This document shows positions 55,898 through 64,000 of a stretch of DNA of 64,000 bases, one piece after another; positions within the stretch are counted from its first letter, which is position 1; each line of letters opens with the position of its first letter. The translations under genes and the position numbers were made by a program. The notes under the pieces are model-generated. The model did no database searches. It was given only the letters and a program-made list of their open reading frames with translations, and was not told the origin of the DNA. Origin of the DNA: Pseudomonadales bacterium. GTDB taxonomy: Bacteria > Pseudomonadota > Gammaproteobacteria > Pseudomonadales > Pseudohongiellaceae. The DNA lies in contig JACKOH010000002.1 in NCBI GenBank assembly GCA_024234395.1, positions 1,364,001 through 1,428,000 of the forward strand. Reading direction: 5' to 3'.

Positions 55898-56049
55898 TTC
55901 TCAACTGCCTCGACATTGATCCACAAAGTGTGATTCCGCACCTGGCAATGAACGCCATCCAACCAAAGCCCTTTTTTACGGCGGGCATGAACCGCATTGG
56001 CGGTGTCACCGCTCAATTCGCAGTACTTGGGTAGCTTTACCCATTTCAT
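55858..56049 (-). CDS. Excisionase-like small DNA-binding protein
   Basis: This 63-residue protein resembles Xis-type directionality factors (KLPKYCELSGDTANAVHARRKKGLWLDG, HTLWINVEAVEKWVENG), a winged-helix of the MerR-like excisionase fold. The ATG at 56049 gives the expected length. Its last 40 bp overlap the integrase start, so the two are co-transcribed. An inverted repeat at 56143-56159 lies about 95 bp upstream. Confidence 0.8.
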   Translation of the reverse strand: MKWVKLPKYCELSGDTANAVHARRKKGLWLDGVHCQVRNHTLWINVEAVEKWVENGLLSSRRA

Positions 56050-56142
56050 GATTCGGGTCCCTGTGGTCGATTATGACCCGGGGCCAACTTCCCGTTGTGC
56101 TAATGGTGAAGCGTTGGCCAGCCTGGTCTGGATGGCCAGAAC

Positions 56143-56159
56143 ATTAGCATCGAGCTAAT
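56143..56159. promoter_or_regulatory. Inverted repeat upstream of the excisionase gene
   Basis: ATTAGC (56143-56148) and GCTAAT (56154-56159) form a palindrome with a 5-bp spacer. Related half-sites GCTAAAT (near 56204), ATTTAGC (near 56945) and GCTAATG (57004-57010) flank the repressor gene, suggesting operators for the CI/Cro pair. Confidence 0.5.
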
Positions 56160-56228
56160 TATAACTTCAAGGGGGAGGGCTGGCTATCTTTTTATCAGCG
56201 AGCTAAATGGCACGTGGACCGCAAGAAT

Positions 56229-56924
56229 TCACACTACTTCGCCCTTGAACACGATGACGCCGCAGATCGTCCCCTCTTCATCCACTTCGATGATGCGGTT
56301 CGGCCAGTCGGGATTGAGCGCCTTCAGGTACTGCTTGCCTTCCTCAATGATGAGTTGCCTAAACGTCGCTTCGTTGGATTGCTCGAGGAGGACCACCACA
56401 TACTTACCGTGGTCCGGTGTGACACTGGGATCAATAAAAATCAGATCCCCTTCGTGGAATTTGGGCTCCATGCTGCTCCCGCGAACCCTGAGCACAAAGG
56501 ATTCCGGGCTGCACCTTACCGGGCAGGGTAGCATTTCCGTACTGTAAGCGGGCACGGTACTTTCAGAGATCTCGTCCCAGCTCCCGGCCCGCAACCATTT
56601 CCCGACCTGCACCCAGGAGATCAAAGGATGGAGTTTCCCCAAAACGGGACCAGCGTGGGCATTGTGTTCCTCTTCTTGTCCCGCCTTGCCGGTATGTGGT
56701 GTATCCATCCAGCCCTGAGGCTTCTTCATGGCCTTTTCCAGTCTTTCAGCCAGCTCGTCTCCAATCGAACGTGGAGTACCCTTTTTGGTAGGCAGTTGAT
56801 TTCTTACCTGGCTCAAGTAGGAGCTATTGGTGCCGGCCACGCGCGCCAATTTGGCAGCTGAGCCAGCCTCGGCAATCAAAATAGCAAGGTTGCGGAGCCT
56901 GACCTGATTATGTTTTAGCGTCAT
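56229..56924 (-). CDS. CI-like repressor with S24 (LexA-type) domain
   Basis: This 231-residue phage-type repressor has an N-terminal HTH (GSAAKLARVAGTNSSYLSQVRN) and a C-terminal S24 self-cleavage domain. The catalytic Ser is S151 (VRGSSMEP). The general base, normally Lys in a T-x-K-x-L context, appears as R189 (EATFRQLII), which may reduce or abolish self-cleavage. It is divergent from the Cro-like gene with about 80 bp of operator region between. It likely controls excision and transfer of the element in response to DNA damage, unless the Lys change uncouples it. Confidence 0.88.
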   Translation of the reverse strand: MTLKHNQVRLRNLAILIAEAGSAAKLARVAGTNSSYLSQVRNQLPTKKGTPRSIGDELAERLEKAMKKPQGWMDTPHTGKAGQEEEHNAHAGPVLGKLHPLISWVQVGKWLRAGSWDEISESTVPAYSTEMLPCPVRCSPESFVLRVRGSSMEPKFHEGDLIFIDPSVTPDHGKYVVVLLEQSNEATFRQLIIEEGKQYLKALNPDWPNRIIEVDEEGTICGVIVFKGEVV

Positions 56925-57001
56925 GCGAACTACTTTATCAGAAAATTTAGCAGAATGATAAACAAAAAAGCGCCTCGGTTTGTGGATGGATTGTTTGCGC
57001 G
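56925..57001. promoter_or_regulatory. CI/Cro divergent control region
   Basis: It contains TTTATCA (about 56936) and TGATAAA (about 56955) as an inverted pair around ATTTAGC. GCTAATG lies just beyond at the Cro gene start. These probably are overlapping promoters and operators of the divergent repressor genes. Confidence 0.5.
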
Positions 57002-57019
57002 GTGCTAATGTTTCTAAGT

Positions 57020-57310
57020 ATGGAGCTAAAGGAATTTCTAAAGATTGCCAGCAAAAGGGAGCGGGCCGATGTCGCGGCGGCGTGCAACGATTCGGTGTCT
57101 TACCTGTATCAGGTCGCCGGCCGACATCGTTATGCCAGTCCGCTGATGGCGACCCAAATCGAGCGCTATACCCGGATCGTGGCTGGGCTGTCCGACGGTC
57201 GACTGGAGCCCGTGCCCCGGGCCACGATGGTCCGTCACCCGGAAATCTTCTACGGCGTGACCCCAGCGGATGATGCGCAAGGTACAGGTGGCGACGATGT
57301 CAGCGCTTGA
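57020..57310 (+). CDS. Cro-like small DNA-binding protein
   Basis: This protein of about 96 residues has a YdaS/Cro-type HTH (MELKEFLKIASKRERADVAAACNDSVSYLYQVAGRHRYASPLMATQIER). The ATG at 57020 starts directly at the first helix; in-frame GTG 57002 and ATG 57008 are alternatives. It is divergent from the CI-like gene and overlaps the start of parB by about 14 bp. It is the likely counter-repressor of the switch. Confidence 0.75.
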   Translation: MELKEFLKIASKRERADVAAACNDSVSYLYQVAGRHRYASPLMATQIERYTRIVAGLSDGRLEPVPRATMVRHPEIFYGVTPADDAQGTGGDDVSA

Positions 57311-58757
57311 GCAAGTACCCTCAGCGGACAACCTGGCGCGCGTGGAGGTGGGCCTCATTCATCACTATGCCCGTAACCCGCGTCGGCAGCCAAACCCCGA
57401 GTACGCACGGATCAAAGCATCCATTCAGGCGGAAGGTCTGGACCAGCCGCTGGTATTGTCGCAGAAGCCTGGAGAGTCGGATTACGTGCTTCACAGTGGC
57501 GGCAATACACGGCTGCGGATACTGAAGGAACTCTTGGACGAGACGGGCGATGAGCGATTTCGCTGGGTCGAATGTGTCATCAAGCCCTGGTCACAAGAAT
57601 CCAATGTCCTTTTTGCCCATCTACGGGAGAACGAGTTACGCGGAGGTCTGCCTTTTATCGACAAAGCGCTGGCTGTATTCGAAGCGAAGGCTTTGTTAGA
57701 GCAGGAGCTGGCCGTCGACAGCTTGTCCCAACGCCAGTTGGAACAGCTCTTCAAAGAGCGTGGCCTCGGTCTCAGCCACAGCATGATTTCCAAAATGGGC
57801 TATGCTGTTGAAGTCCTGTGGCCATTGATGCCGAAGGCGCTGGCCGCTGGCTTGGGCCGACCCCAGGTGGAAAGGATTCGTGCCCTGGAGCGCGCCGCCC
57901 AGGCAATCTGGATTCGACGCAGATTGGGAGATGATACCGAATTCGAAGGCGTCTTCGCTGCGTTGTGTCGCCGCCACGATGGTGCCGAGTGGGATATCCA
58001 GCCACTGCACGATGCACTGGTCAACGAAATCGCGGTGGAATCCGAACAAAACCGGCAAGTGGTTCATCTGGAGATGGAGGCCTACCTTGCCGGCCGGCCC
58101 TTCGACTTTGCTGATACCACCTTCGACGATCCGAAGAACGGGCCAGAGAAGGAAATCGAGTCAACGGGCATAACTGACAGTGAGCCAATCCCCGGCGAGG
58201 CTATCCCGGAGCAGGTTCCCGCTGAGGAGAAATCAACGGCGTGTACCCACAGTACCGGCAAGTACAAGGATGTCGGTACCCTGCGGGATCAACTGTGGGA
58301 CCGCGCCTCGGCATTGGCGGTTGCCCATGGGTTGACTGCGGTAATCAAACCGCTTCCCGATCAGGGACTGGGTTTCTTGCTGATCGATGTCCCACCGCAG
58401 GAATTACATGAGGTGCTCGACCCTGACACCTTTGGCCTGGTGTCTGCACTTTGGTGGCAGCTAGCCGCCAGCTCGGAGCTTACCTCGGCGCCGGTCGATT
58501 GTGTGCTGGCGCATCTCGATAAGGATTCAGTGCTCTACCAGGCGCTAGCATCCCATGACGCCGGGCTGCTCTTTGGTAGCGTCTGGACACCGGATCCGGG
58601 TCACCTCAACAGCCAGTTATGGCAGCTGCTCAACCCCCCGGACTGGCAGAGTCTGCTGCAATTGATGGAATCCTACCGTTCCCTCAAACGGCTTGCCTTT
58701 GATGCCGGGATCGAGCTGTGGGCATCGCCAGGGGATGAATGCGATGTCGTCCAATAA
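57297..58757 (+). CDS. ParB-family protein of the integrative element
   Basis: This protein of about 486 residues has an N-terminal ParB/Srx-type nuclease-like domain (VEVGLIHHYARNPRRQPNPEYARIKASI, LHSGGNTRLRILKELL) and a central HTH (LSQRQLEQLFKERGLGLSHSMISKMGYAVEVLW). The long C-terminal part is typical of the version found on PFGI-1/SPI-7-type elements. The ATG at 57297 is preferred over 57270, as AGGTGG lies just before it. No ParA gene is next to it in the window. It probably serves element maintenance or segregation. Confidence 0.87.
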   Translation: MSALEQVPSADNLARVEVGLIHHYARNPRRQPNPEYARIKASIQAEGLDQPLVLSQKPGESDYVLHSGGNTRLRILKELLDETGDERFRWVECVIKPWSQESNVLFAHLRENELRGGLPFIDKALAVFEAKALLEQELAVDSLSQRQLEQLFKERGLGLSHSMISKMGYAVEVLWPLMPKALAAGLGRPQVERIRALERAAQAIWIRRRLGDDTEFEGVFAALCRRHDGAEWDIQPLHDALVNEIAVESEQNRQVVHLEMEAYLAGRPFDFADTTFDDPKNGPEKEIESTGITDSEPIPGEAIPEQVPAEEKSTACTHSTGKYKDVGTLRDQLWDRASALAVAHGLTAVIKPLPDQGLGFLLIDVPPQELHEVLDPDTFGLVSALWWQLAASSELTSAPVDCVLAHLDKDSVLYQALASHDAGLLFGSVWTPDPGHLNSQLWQLLNPPDWQSLLQLMESYRSLKRLAFDAGIELWASPGDECDVVQ

Positions 58758-59346
58758 GGAAGCTGACCTCACGACGGCCGTGCTGCTCTACGCCATGCGC
58801 TGTCTGGCAGAAGGTGATCAGCAGGCGCTACGCGCCATGAACTTCGGTCCTAAAGAGTTGGGCGCTCTTAAGGAAATGAATCTTGCCGATCTGTATCGGG
58901 CGGATACACTCCGCGTGCATTGCCTGAAGATTGCCCTTGATCGAACGGTTTTCTGGCCGATGCTGGACAACTTGCGCCATCAGCGGGAATCCGACGATCT
59001 GCAGCGCGAATTATTGGCCGCCGATGCCCCCCTGGAGATGATGCGGCAACTGTTTGGTTGGAGCTCGCGGGAATACACGCGTTGGCGTCGACTGCTGACG
59101 TTGGCACCCTCCGTGGGCAGGCCACCGGAGCTGAATGAAGCCGATACTCACGCCCTCTGGTATGCATGGCAGGCGCGGATCGAGGGACGCGATCAAAACG
59201 CCTTAGGTGCGTCCGACTACCTCGACCTACAACAACAGACCGGTATTGGTCTGCGTTCGATCTGGGCGTTGGTGCAGCGTTGGGAAACCTACGGCGAAGG
59301 CATCAGTGCCGCACCGTCCGACCGGGTTACTGAGCATGGCGCATGA
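58744..59346 (+). CDS. DUF2857 family ICE protein
   Basis: This protein of about 200 residues is known from SPI-7/PFGI-1-like elements directly after parB, as here. MEMMRQLFGW-type segment PLEMMRQLFGWSSREYTRWRRLL looks like an HTH. It overlaps parB by 14 bp at 58744 (an alternative ATG is at 58735) and overlaps the next gene by 11 bp. Such overlaps indicate a single operon. The role is unknown, possibly regulatory. Confidence 0.82.
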   Translation: MSSNKEADLTTAVLLYAMRCLAEGDQQALRAMNFGPKELGALKEMNLADLYRADTLRVHCLKIALDRTVFWPMLDNLRHQRESDDLQRELLAADAPLEMMRQLFGWSSREYTRWRRLLTLAPSVGRPPELNEADTHALWYAWQARIEGRDQNALGASDYLDLQQQTGIGLRSIWALVQRWETYGEGISAAPSDRVTEHGA

Positions 59347-60589
59347 CGAAGAGGCGCTACGACCGGAGACGCTGGCGCTAGACGCTCTGATCAAGGCAAC
59401 CGTTGCCAAAGTCCGCGAACAGGGCGATCCATCGCTGCCGGATGCCATGTTGTTCATGGGCAATTGGCACCAGGCTGTACCCGCCATGGTCATTCAGGAC
59501 CCGGTATTGGAACCGGTCGATAAACTGGTGTGGATGGTCATCATGCTCCATGCCAGAGAGACCGGCGGGCGGACGGCATTTCCCGATTACGACACCATCG
59601 CGACGAAAACCAATGTGGCGTCCACCTCCACGGTTTCCCGGGCTATCGCGATTCTGCGGTTGACGCGTTGGTTGACCTTGTGTGCGAGAGTCCGGCGGAC
59701 AAGTGGCCGCTTCACCGGCAACGTCTACAGCCTTCACGATGAACCCTTGCCGCTGGCCGATGCCCTTTTCCTGGACGCGGGTTACATGGCGTTCGTCACT
59801 CAGGCGCAAAACCATCACCACGCTCGCGTGCAGCGCGTTGCTCAGGCCGTACTGGCGAGTTTGGACCAGGCTATTCAGGCGGGTGAGTTGGGGCGGCAGG
59901 AGTCGACCATCGAACGCCGCTTACAGGCGGCGCAACATCTGTCCGGGTCCAGCAGAAATCAGCACAAGGACGGTCGCTATTTTACGTTTCATGCCACCAG
60001 TCTCGACCAACTGAAAAAGCCGGTAGACAGCAGGGTGGCTGAACGGGCGAGCCAGCACCAAAATTCAAAGGCGGAGGCAGAAGAACACTACAGTAGTCGT
60101 TGTAGTAGTGATTATAAAAAAACAACTACAACAACCACTACAACAAATACCCACGATGATAAGAAAGGTTATTCAGAATCCAGTTCATCAGGATCACTGC
60201 CGACGGAACAAGCACTGATTTACCCACCGCGGTTGTCTGACAACCAGAAGCGCTTAGCTGATCGCTATCTGGCGATGATCAGTCCCGAAAATCGGCAATT
60301 GGTGTTGGATGAGCTACAGGGTCGACTGTCCTCTGAGCAGAAGGGCATGAAGCCCGTCTATGATGAGCTACGGTTCCTGCACTCACTCTGCAAGGCGGTA
60401 CAGAAAGGCGAGTTCGTTCTCAACCTGGGCATCAAGGTTGTCGAAGCGCGACAGGAACGAGCTTCCCATGCACCAACACCGGAAGGAGAAGAGCAGAAAG
60501 CCAGAACCGCGGAAGAGCGGGAACGTTCCCGAGCCTATGGTCGCGAACAGTTGGCCAAGCTGCGGGACTTGTTGAACATGGACAAGTAA
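59336..60589 (+). CDS. STY4528-family pathogenicity-island replication protein
   Basis: This protein of about 417 residues is homologous to STY4528 of Salmonella pathogenicity island 7, annotated as an island replication protein. It has an N-terminal wHTH-like region (DYDTIATKTNVASTSTVSRAIAILRLTRWL), a low-complexity linker with eight threonines (KKTTTTTTTTNTHDD) coded by repeated ACA/ACT/ACC, and a helical C-terminus. The ATG at 59336 overlaps the previous stop. It is likely to load or prime replication of the excised circle; this is inferred from the family name only. Confidence 0.85.
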   Translation: MAHDEEALRPETLALDALIKATVAKVREQGDPSLPDAMLFMGNWHQAVPAMVIQDPVLEPVDKLVWMVIMLHARETGGRTAFPDYDTIATKTNVASTSTVSRAIAILRLTRWLTLCARVRRTSGRFTGNVYSLHDEPLPLADALFLDAGYMAFVTQAQNHHHARVQRVAQAVLASLDQAIQAGELGRQESTIERRLQAAQHLSGSSRNQHKDGRYFTFHATSLDQLKKPVDSRVAERASQHQNSKAEAEEHYSSRCSSDYKKTTTTTTTTNTHDDKKGYSESSSSGSLPTEQALIYPPRLSDNQKRLADRYLAMISPENRQLVLDELQGRLSSEQKGMKPVYDELRFLHSLCKAVQKGEFVLNLGIKVVEARQERASHAPTPEGEEQKARTAEERERSRAYGREQLAKLRDLLNMDK

Positions 60590-60777
60590 CGTCCATTCCG
60601 GCAATCGTCATCAGAGGAACCGCGTCATTCACGAAACCCTTGCGCTGTTTCCAGTGGAACCACCCGATTGCACTAAGCAGAAAAGGGCAGCGTCGGCCGG
60701 CGTGATTCTCTGTGGTTCGACTGCCCCGTTTATGGATTCATAGACCCTGGTAAACAACCTTCAGGGGTACGAGCTCC

Positions 60778-61518
60778 ATGCAACCCAATGCAGATCCCTT
60801 TCTTCAATCAGCCGATTCGAATCGTCGTGAACGTGGGCCAGGCGCCCTGCAGGGCGAGGTTTGGCTGACGGTTCAAACCTACCAGGCGCAGAGCCTCATC
60901 CGGGGTAGGCGGGCTGAGGAGGGTAAACCCGCCATCGTCGGCCTGATCGGTTTTGCTGATCGACTGAAGTCACTTTGGCAAGCCATACGCCTTGACGACC
61001 CCTACGCAGACTGGTGGCTGCTCAAAGTGGAAGAGAGTATCGCCGAGGTCCGCGCTCAGCTTCGCGAATTACAGCAGCGCCTGGATGCATTGATGTCGCC
61101 GGCCAACAGCGCACTGGAATTTTCTGTAGCGCAATCCAGTCGTCCACAGCGTGTCTCACTGCAGTTTGCCAACCCCTATGCTTTTCGTGCCGCCCAGTTG
61201 CTGGGCGCATATGATCAGCTGATGTGCACCGAGTTGACATTGCATCACCTGGGTCTCGATATCCCCAAGGATCTCAGTGAGCAACTGTCGGGTAGCGGCC
61301 GCTGCGTGCGGCGGGTATTCGCCTTACCCCAGGGTTATCACTGCCTGGATATTCGTCGCGCTGACATCCGACAAGGATCACCGGTGGCGCTCAAAGCCAT
61401 CGAACGGATGGGCGAGGTTCCTCAGGAAATTCTGAGCGGTGACAGGCTACCGTCCTTGCGCCCTCTGGTTAATCAACCAATTGCACCCAGCCTCCCTGCC
61501 GTCTCTGGGGATGCTTGA
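60778..61518 (+). CDS. TIGR03761-family ICE protein
   Basis: This 246-residue protein belongs to the conserved set of PFGI-1-class integrating conjugative elements (PFL_4669 type). Typical stretches are LTVQTYQAQSLIRGRR, DPYADWWLLKVEESI and FANPYAFRAAQLLGAYDQL. A gap of about 190 bp separates it from the replication gene and probably holds a promoter. The molecular function is unknown. Its stop overlaps the next frame by a few bases. Confidence 0.85.
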   Translation: MQPNADPFLQSADSNRRERGPGALQGEVWLTVQTYQAQSLIRGRRAEEGKPAIVGLIGFADRLKSLWQAIRLDDPYADWWLLKVEESIAEVRAQLRELQQRLDALMSPANSALEFSVAQSSRPQRVSLQFANPYAFRAAQLLGAYDQLMCTELTLHHLGLDIPKDLSEQLSGSGRCVRRVFALPQGYHCLDIRRADIRQGSPVALKAIERMGEVPQEILSGDRLPSLRPLVNQPIAPSLPAVSGDA

Positions 61519-61523
61519 TCGCC

Positions 61524-61919
61524 ATGGCCGCCAACACGCTGCAGCAGATCAGCGTTTTGCTGGATACGCGTATTCCACTGGAAGCGATGGTGCTCCAGCG
61601 TCTGCACCGCTTACCCAAAGACCGGCAGAACGAGTGGTTGCGGCAGTTGGTGTTGACCGCCTTTCGCGGCGAATGTCAGATCCTCAAATCCGAACCCCTG
61701 TCGTCGACGCGTGCTTCAATCACGCGTCCCCCAGATCTCAGGGGCCCGATGCAAGGTAAGCACGCACCTGACCAGGTCAGTCCCAAACCAAGCATGACTA
61801 TTGCCAGCCACGCCAACGACTCACACAGCGGCACACAGGACAAAGTTAGCGCGCGGCCCGCGCCGATTGCCCAGGCAGCCAAACCCTTTACGCACCTGAA
61901 GCGAGTGATCGGTGTTTAA
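61524..61919 (+). CDS. Hypothetical ICE protein (131 aa)
   Basis: The first 50 residues (ANTLQQISVLLDTRIPLEAMVLQRLHRLPKDRQNEWLRQLVL) form two or three helices. The rest is disordered and rich in Ser, Pro, Lys and Gln. The ATG at 61524 or TTG at 61515 could start it. The position, between the TIGR03761 protein and ParM, suggests a small adaptor of the actin-like segregation system, but this is only contextual. Confidence 0.6.
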   Translation: MAANTLQQISVLLDTRIPLEAMVLQRLHRLPKDRQNEWLRQLVLTAFRGECQILKSEPLSSTRASITRPPDLRGPMQGKHAPDQVSPKPSMTIASHANDSHSGTQDKVSARPAPIAQAAKPFTHLKRVIGV

Positions 61920-61953
61920 AAACTGAAAATCCTGAAACCTGGAATCACGCATT

Positions 61954-63042
61954 ATGACCGAACTGACCGACCAAAAATTTGCCACTACCGATATGCCCTC
62001 TTCGTCAATCGATGCAATGGAGGTGGGGCAGGCGGGCCTGGATGATGGCTACGCCTATACCAAGGTGGCCTTACCGGACGGACGCCTCGTCGCAGTACCG
62101 TCCCGGGCACGGATGGGATCTGCAGGTGTTACCTGGATCCGTGACGATGAACAAAAGATTTTCGAATACGAAACGGGCGGCACCGTGTATTCCGTCGGTG
62201 CCGTTGATGGCGAATCCACTCAGTTCGATGAATACCCGGGTTCGGCATTGAACCGTGTGATCGTTCAGCATGCGTTGCAGCAGGCGGGCTTTTCGGGTCG
62301 CTCCGTCCATGTGGTGACGGGGCTGCCGGTCTCGGCGTTTTATCGGAGCGATGGCGAGCAGCGTCGACAGGTGATCCAGGCGAAAACGAACAGCCTGAAA
62401 TTGACTGTCGAACCCGTGGTGTCCCTCAAAGCACAGCAACGAATGCAAAAGGTGAGTATTGCGTTTCACGAAGTCATACCGGAAGCCCTGGCGGCCTGGT
62501 ATGACTTCGTCATCGTTACGACCGAGGAGGGCGTGACCCTGGATGCAGATCGCGTCAACGCGCCTATTGCCATCGTCGATATCGGCGGGCGCACGACTGA
62601 CTATGTCGTGGTTCAGGATCAGGGCATCGTGCACGGATCCTCGGGCTCGCTCAATGGTGGCATGTTGAACGTCAAACAGAGCGTGGCCAATGGCATACAG
62701 AAACGCTTCGAACTCGGCGAACTGGGCGAGCAAAGCCTCAGTCGCGCAGTCGAAACGCATCGATTGCGACTGCATGGCAAAGATCACGATGTCTCAGCGA
62801 TGGTGAAAGAGGCCAAGCGCGAGCTGGTCGAGCGGCTCTATACTGAAACGCGCCGCAAACTCGGCCTCGGCGTGGAGCTCGATCGGGTGCTGTTTGTGGG
62901 TGGCGGTAGTGCCACCCTGGCCGGCGATATCGCCAACTGGTTTCCCAACCAAACCATTGCCGACCATGCGGCCTTTGCCAATGCGCGAGGGATGCTCAAA
63001 TACCTGCAATTCGTTTGCGACAGCCCGGCAAAGGCGGGGTAA
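61954..63042 (+). CDS. parM: ParM/StbA-like actin homologue
   Basis: This 362-residue actin-fold ATPase has the phosphate 1 loop LDDGYAYTKVA, the phosphate 2 loop PIAIVDIGGRTTDYVVV and the adenosine motif LFVGGGSATL. Such ParM proteins form filaments that separate plasmid copies; on integrative elements they stabilise the excised form. The N-terminal 25 residues are an extension. It lies in the same direction as the upstream ICE genes, after a 35-bp gap. Confidence 0.88.
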   Translation: MTELTDQKFATTDMPSSSIDAMEVGQAGLDDGYAYTKVALPDGRLVAVPSRARMGSAGVTWIRDDEQKIFEYETGGTVYSVGAVDGESTQFDEYPGSALNRVIVQHALQQAGFSGRSVHVVTGLPVSAFYRSDGEQRRQVIQAKTNSLKLTVEPVVSLKAQQRMQKVSIAFHEVIPEALAAWYDFVIVTTEEGVTLDADRVNAPIAIVDIGGRTTDYVVVQDQGIVHGSSGSLNGGMLNVKQSVANGIQKRFELGELGEQSLSRAVETHRLRLHGKDHDVSAMVKEAKRELVERLYTETRRKLGLGVELDRVLFVGGGSATLAGDIANWFPNQTIADHAAFANARGMLKYLQFVCDSPAKAG

Positions 63043-63239
63043 CGACTTTGTACGTGGCCACTGCGGTCTCAGTGGCAAAGAAGATGTCAGCGGATTGTGC
63101 AATTGACGTCGCGGATTTTCCGTCAATCCAGTGTCAGGGCCTGCCCTGATTTTACTCACCCTGCTGGGAACACGATCCCGCCAGGGTATCGCGGTCTCCG
63201 GCAATTCATTTTTTTTACTGTGTTCAAGGAGACTGTGTT

Positions 63240-63668
63240 ATGACCAGTAGACAAACTACCGCTGAAAAACCGAAGTATTTCGATCTTGATATCCACGGCA
63301 TCGGTTACCTCAACCGGGTTCGCGAAGTCACACCGGAGAATGGCATTCCTTTTCTCAGTGTCACCATCGCGGCGCTACGAGGACCGGCCGACAACGTCCA
63401 GCACACCCATTTCGAGTGTGTTGTGGTCGGTGAAGAGGCAAAGGATCTGGTGCGCCAGCTGATGCCGGCAGTGGAAGCTGACCTCAAAGTACTGGTGGGT
63501 TTTCACCTCAGTGATTTGCAAGCCGAGACATTCACCTTCAAAAACGGGGATCGAACCGGTACGACAGGTATCAGCCTGAAGTCCCGGTTACTCCGGTTCC
63601 ACTGGATCAAAGTCGAAGGCCAGCCATTTCCGGCCCCTTCGTCTGAGAGCCGCGACGCCGTCGCCTGA
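63240..63668 (+). CDS. STY4534-family ICE replication protein (DUF3577)
   Basis: This 142-residue beta-rich protein (YFDLDIHGIGYLNRVREV, FLSVTIAALRGPADNVQ, HFECVVVGEEA) is part of the conserved SPI-7/PFGI-1 backbone and is thought to be single-strand-binding-like. A CAAGGAG ribosome site precedes the ATG at 63240. Confidence 0.87.
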   Translation: MTSRQTTAEKPKYFDLDIHGIGYLNRVREVTPENGIPFLSVTIAALRGPADNVQHTHFECVVVGEEAKDLVRQLMPAVEADLKVLVGFHLSDLQAETFTFKNGDRTGTTGISLKSRLLRFHWIKVEGQPFPAPSSESRDAVA

Positions 63669-63772
63669 CGGCAACTACTGACCGCATCCCCCGGTGCGGT
63701 CACTCTTTCAACCCAGCGAGGGAATCTTTCCCTTGCCGGGTGGGTTTCCTCGATTCTTCAAGGAGACCGCCC

Positions 63773-64000
63773 ATGGCTTCCAAGTCCTCACCGTCAAAGG
63801 TGCATCCTAAAAACCGTTTTGCGGCGATTCGCGTGGCGTCGTTGAACGATCCTGAAAAACGCTCGCTGTTGGAGCTGGCCTTCGCGGTATTGAAGGACCT
63901 GCACCAGCCGGGTGTCGAACTGCCAAGTCCCGACCACACGCGTGATTATTTGCGGATGTTGTTGGCTGAACGCAAAGCAGAGGTCTTTGGTTGTTTGTTC
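63773..64000 (+). CDS. RadC-family protein, N-terminal part
   Basis: The frame starts at ATG 63773 after AAGGAG and is still open at the window end. FAVLKDLHQPGVELPSPDHTRDYLRMLLAERKAEVFGCLF matches the region just before the JAMM motif of RadC proteins, which commonly follow STY4534 on such elements. The metal motif would lie past the end. It is a second RadC besides the one at 53035. Confidence 0.75.
   Translation, partial: MASKSSPSKVHPKNRFAAIRVASLNDPEKRSLLELAFAVLKDLHQPGVELPSPDHTRDYLRMLLAERKAEVFGCLF

Noticed and set aside
60105..60165. Repeated ACA/ACT triplets as a possible functional repeat
   Set aside because: It is the low-complexity threonine linker of the STY4528-type protein; no other repeat structure is present.
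1..64000. CRISPR arrays, rRNA genes and intact tRNA genes
   Set aside because: No regularly spaced repeats, rRNA signatures or complete cloverleaf sequences were seen on either strand.

Overview
The window looks like a gammaproteobacterial chromosome segment, probably from a marine or oligotrophic lineage. The evidence is PurA, WaaE-like and NsrR/NirK genes of gammaproteobacterial type, many TonB-dependent receptors, and an integrative element of the PFGI-1/SPI-7 family. The genus cannot be fixed from the sequence. There is no rRNA gene, intact tRNA or CRISPR array.

Layout. 1-10.4 kb is ordinary core: the purA end, a REP-associated tyrosine transposase with a REP-like hairpin, a three-gene membrane-lipid/SDR operon, a fused CofG-CofH FO synthase (F420 precursor), a flavoprotein disulfide reductase and a LPS-type glycosyltransferase. 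At about 10.58 kb a 20-bp piece matching a tRNA-Leu 3' end suggests the edge of an accessory region. 11.4-42.7 kb is a scrambled catabolic island. It holds two full modules of a c-type cytochrome fused to a PHM-like copper monooxygenase plus a secreted beta-sandwich partner, and a third partner fragment. It also holds three related TonB receptor copies, two other TonB receptors, a PAL-like NHL propeller, and a PQQ/heme alcohol dehydrogenase. Pieces of IS91, IS481, IS3 and a group II intron lie among them.

42.8-45.3 kb is a graveyard of gene ends (AraC, transporter, integrase, cardiolipin synthase) plus an intact GlsB/YeaQ protein. 45.4-51.3 kb is a nitrosative-stress/nitrite cluster: nirK, two cytochromes c, a two-domain multicopper oxidase, nsrR, and divergent cupin-like and nitronate-monooxygenase genes. 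Two 23-bp palindromes with NsrR-box architecture lie between the divergent genes. 51.4-54.6 kb is IS debris, a YegP-like gene and a RadC gene lacking a normal start codon. 54.7-64 kb is the left part of an integrative conjugative element: integrase, excisionase, CI/Cro switch, ParB, DUF2857, STY4528, TIGR03761, ParM, STY4534 and RadC.

Main idea. The monooxygenases keep all six copper ligands of peptidylglycine alpha-hydroxylating monooxygenase (PHM). The same island carries a relative of the lyase (PAL) that follows PHM in animal peptide amidation. Together with TonB receptors and a quinohemoprotein dehydrogenase this suggests a periplasmic uptake, hydroxylation, C-N or C-O cleavage and oxidation route for an unknown substrate. 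It seems to have been amplified and shuffled by IS91-family rolling-circle elements. This is inference; the motifs and the repeats are directly visible.
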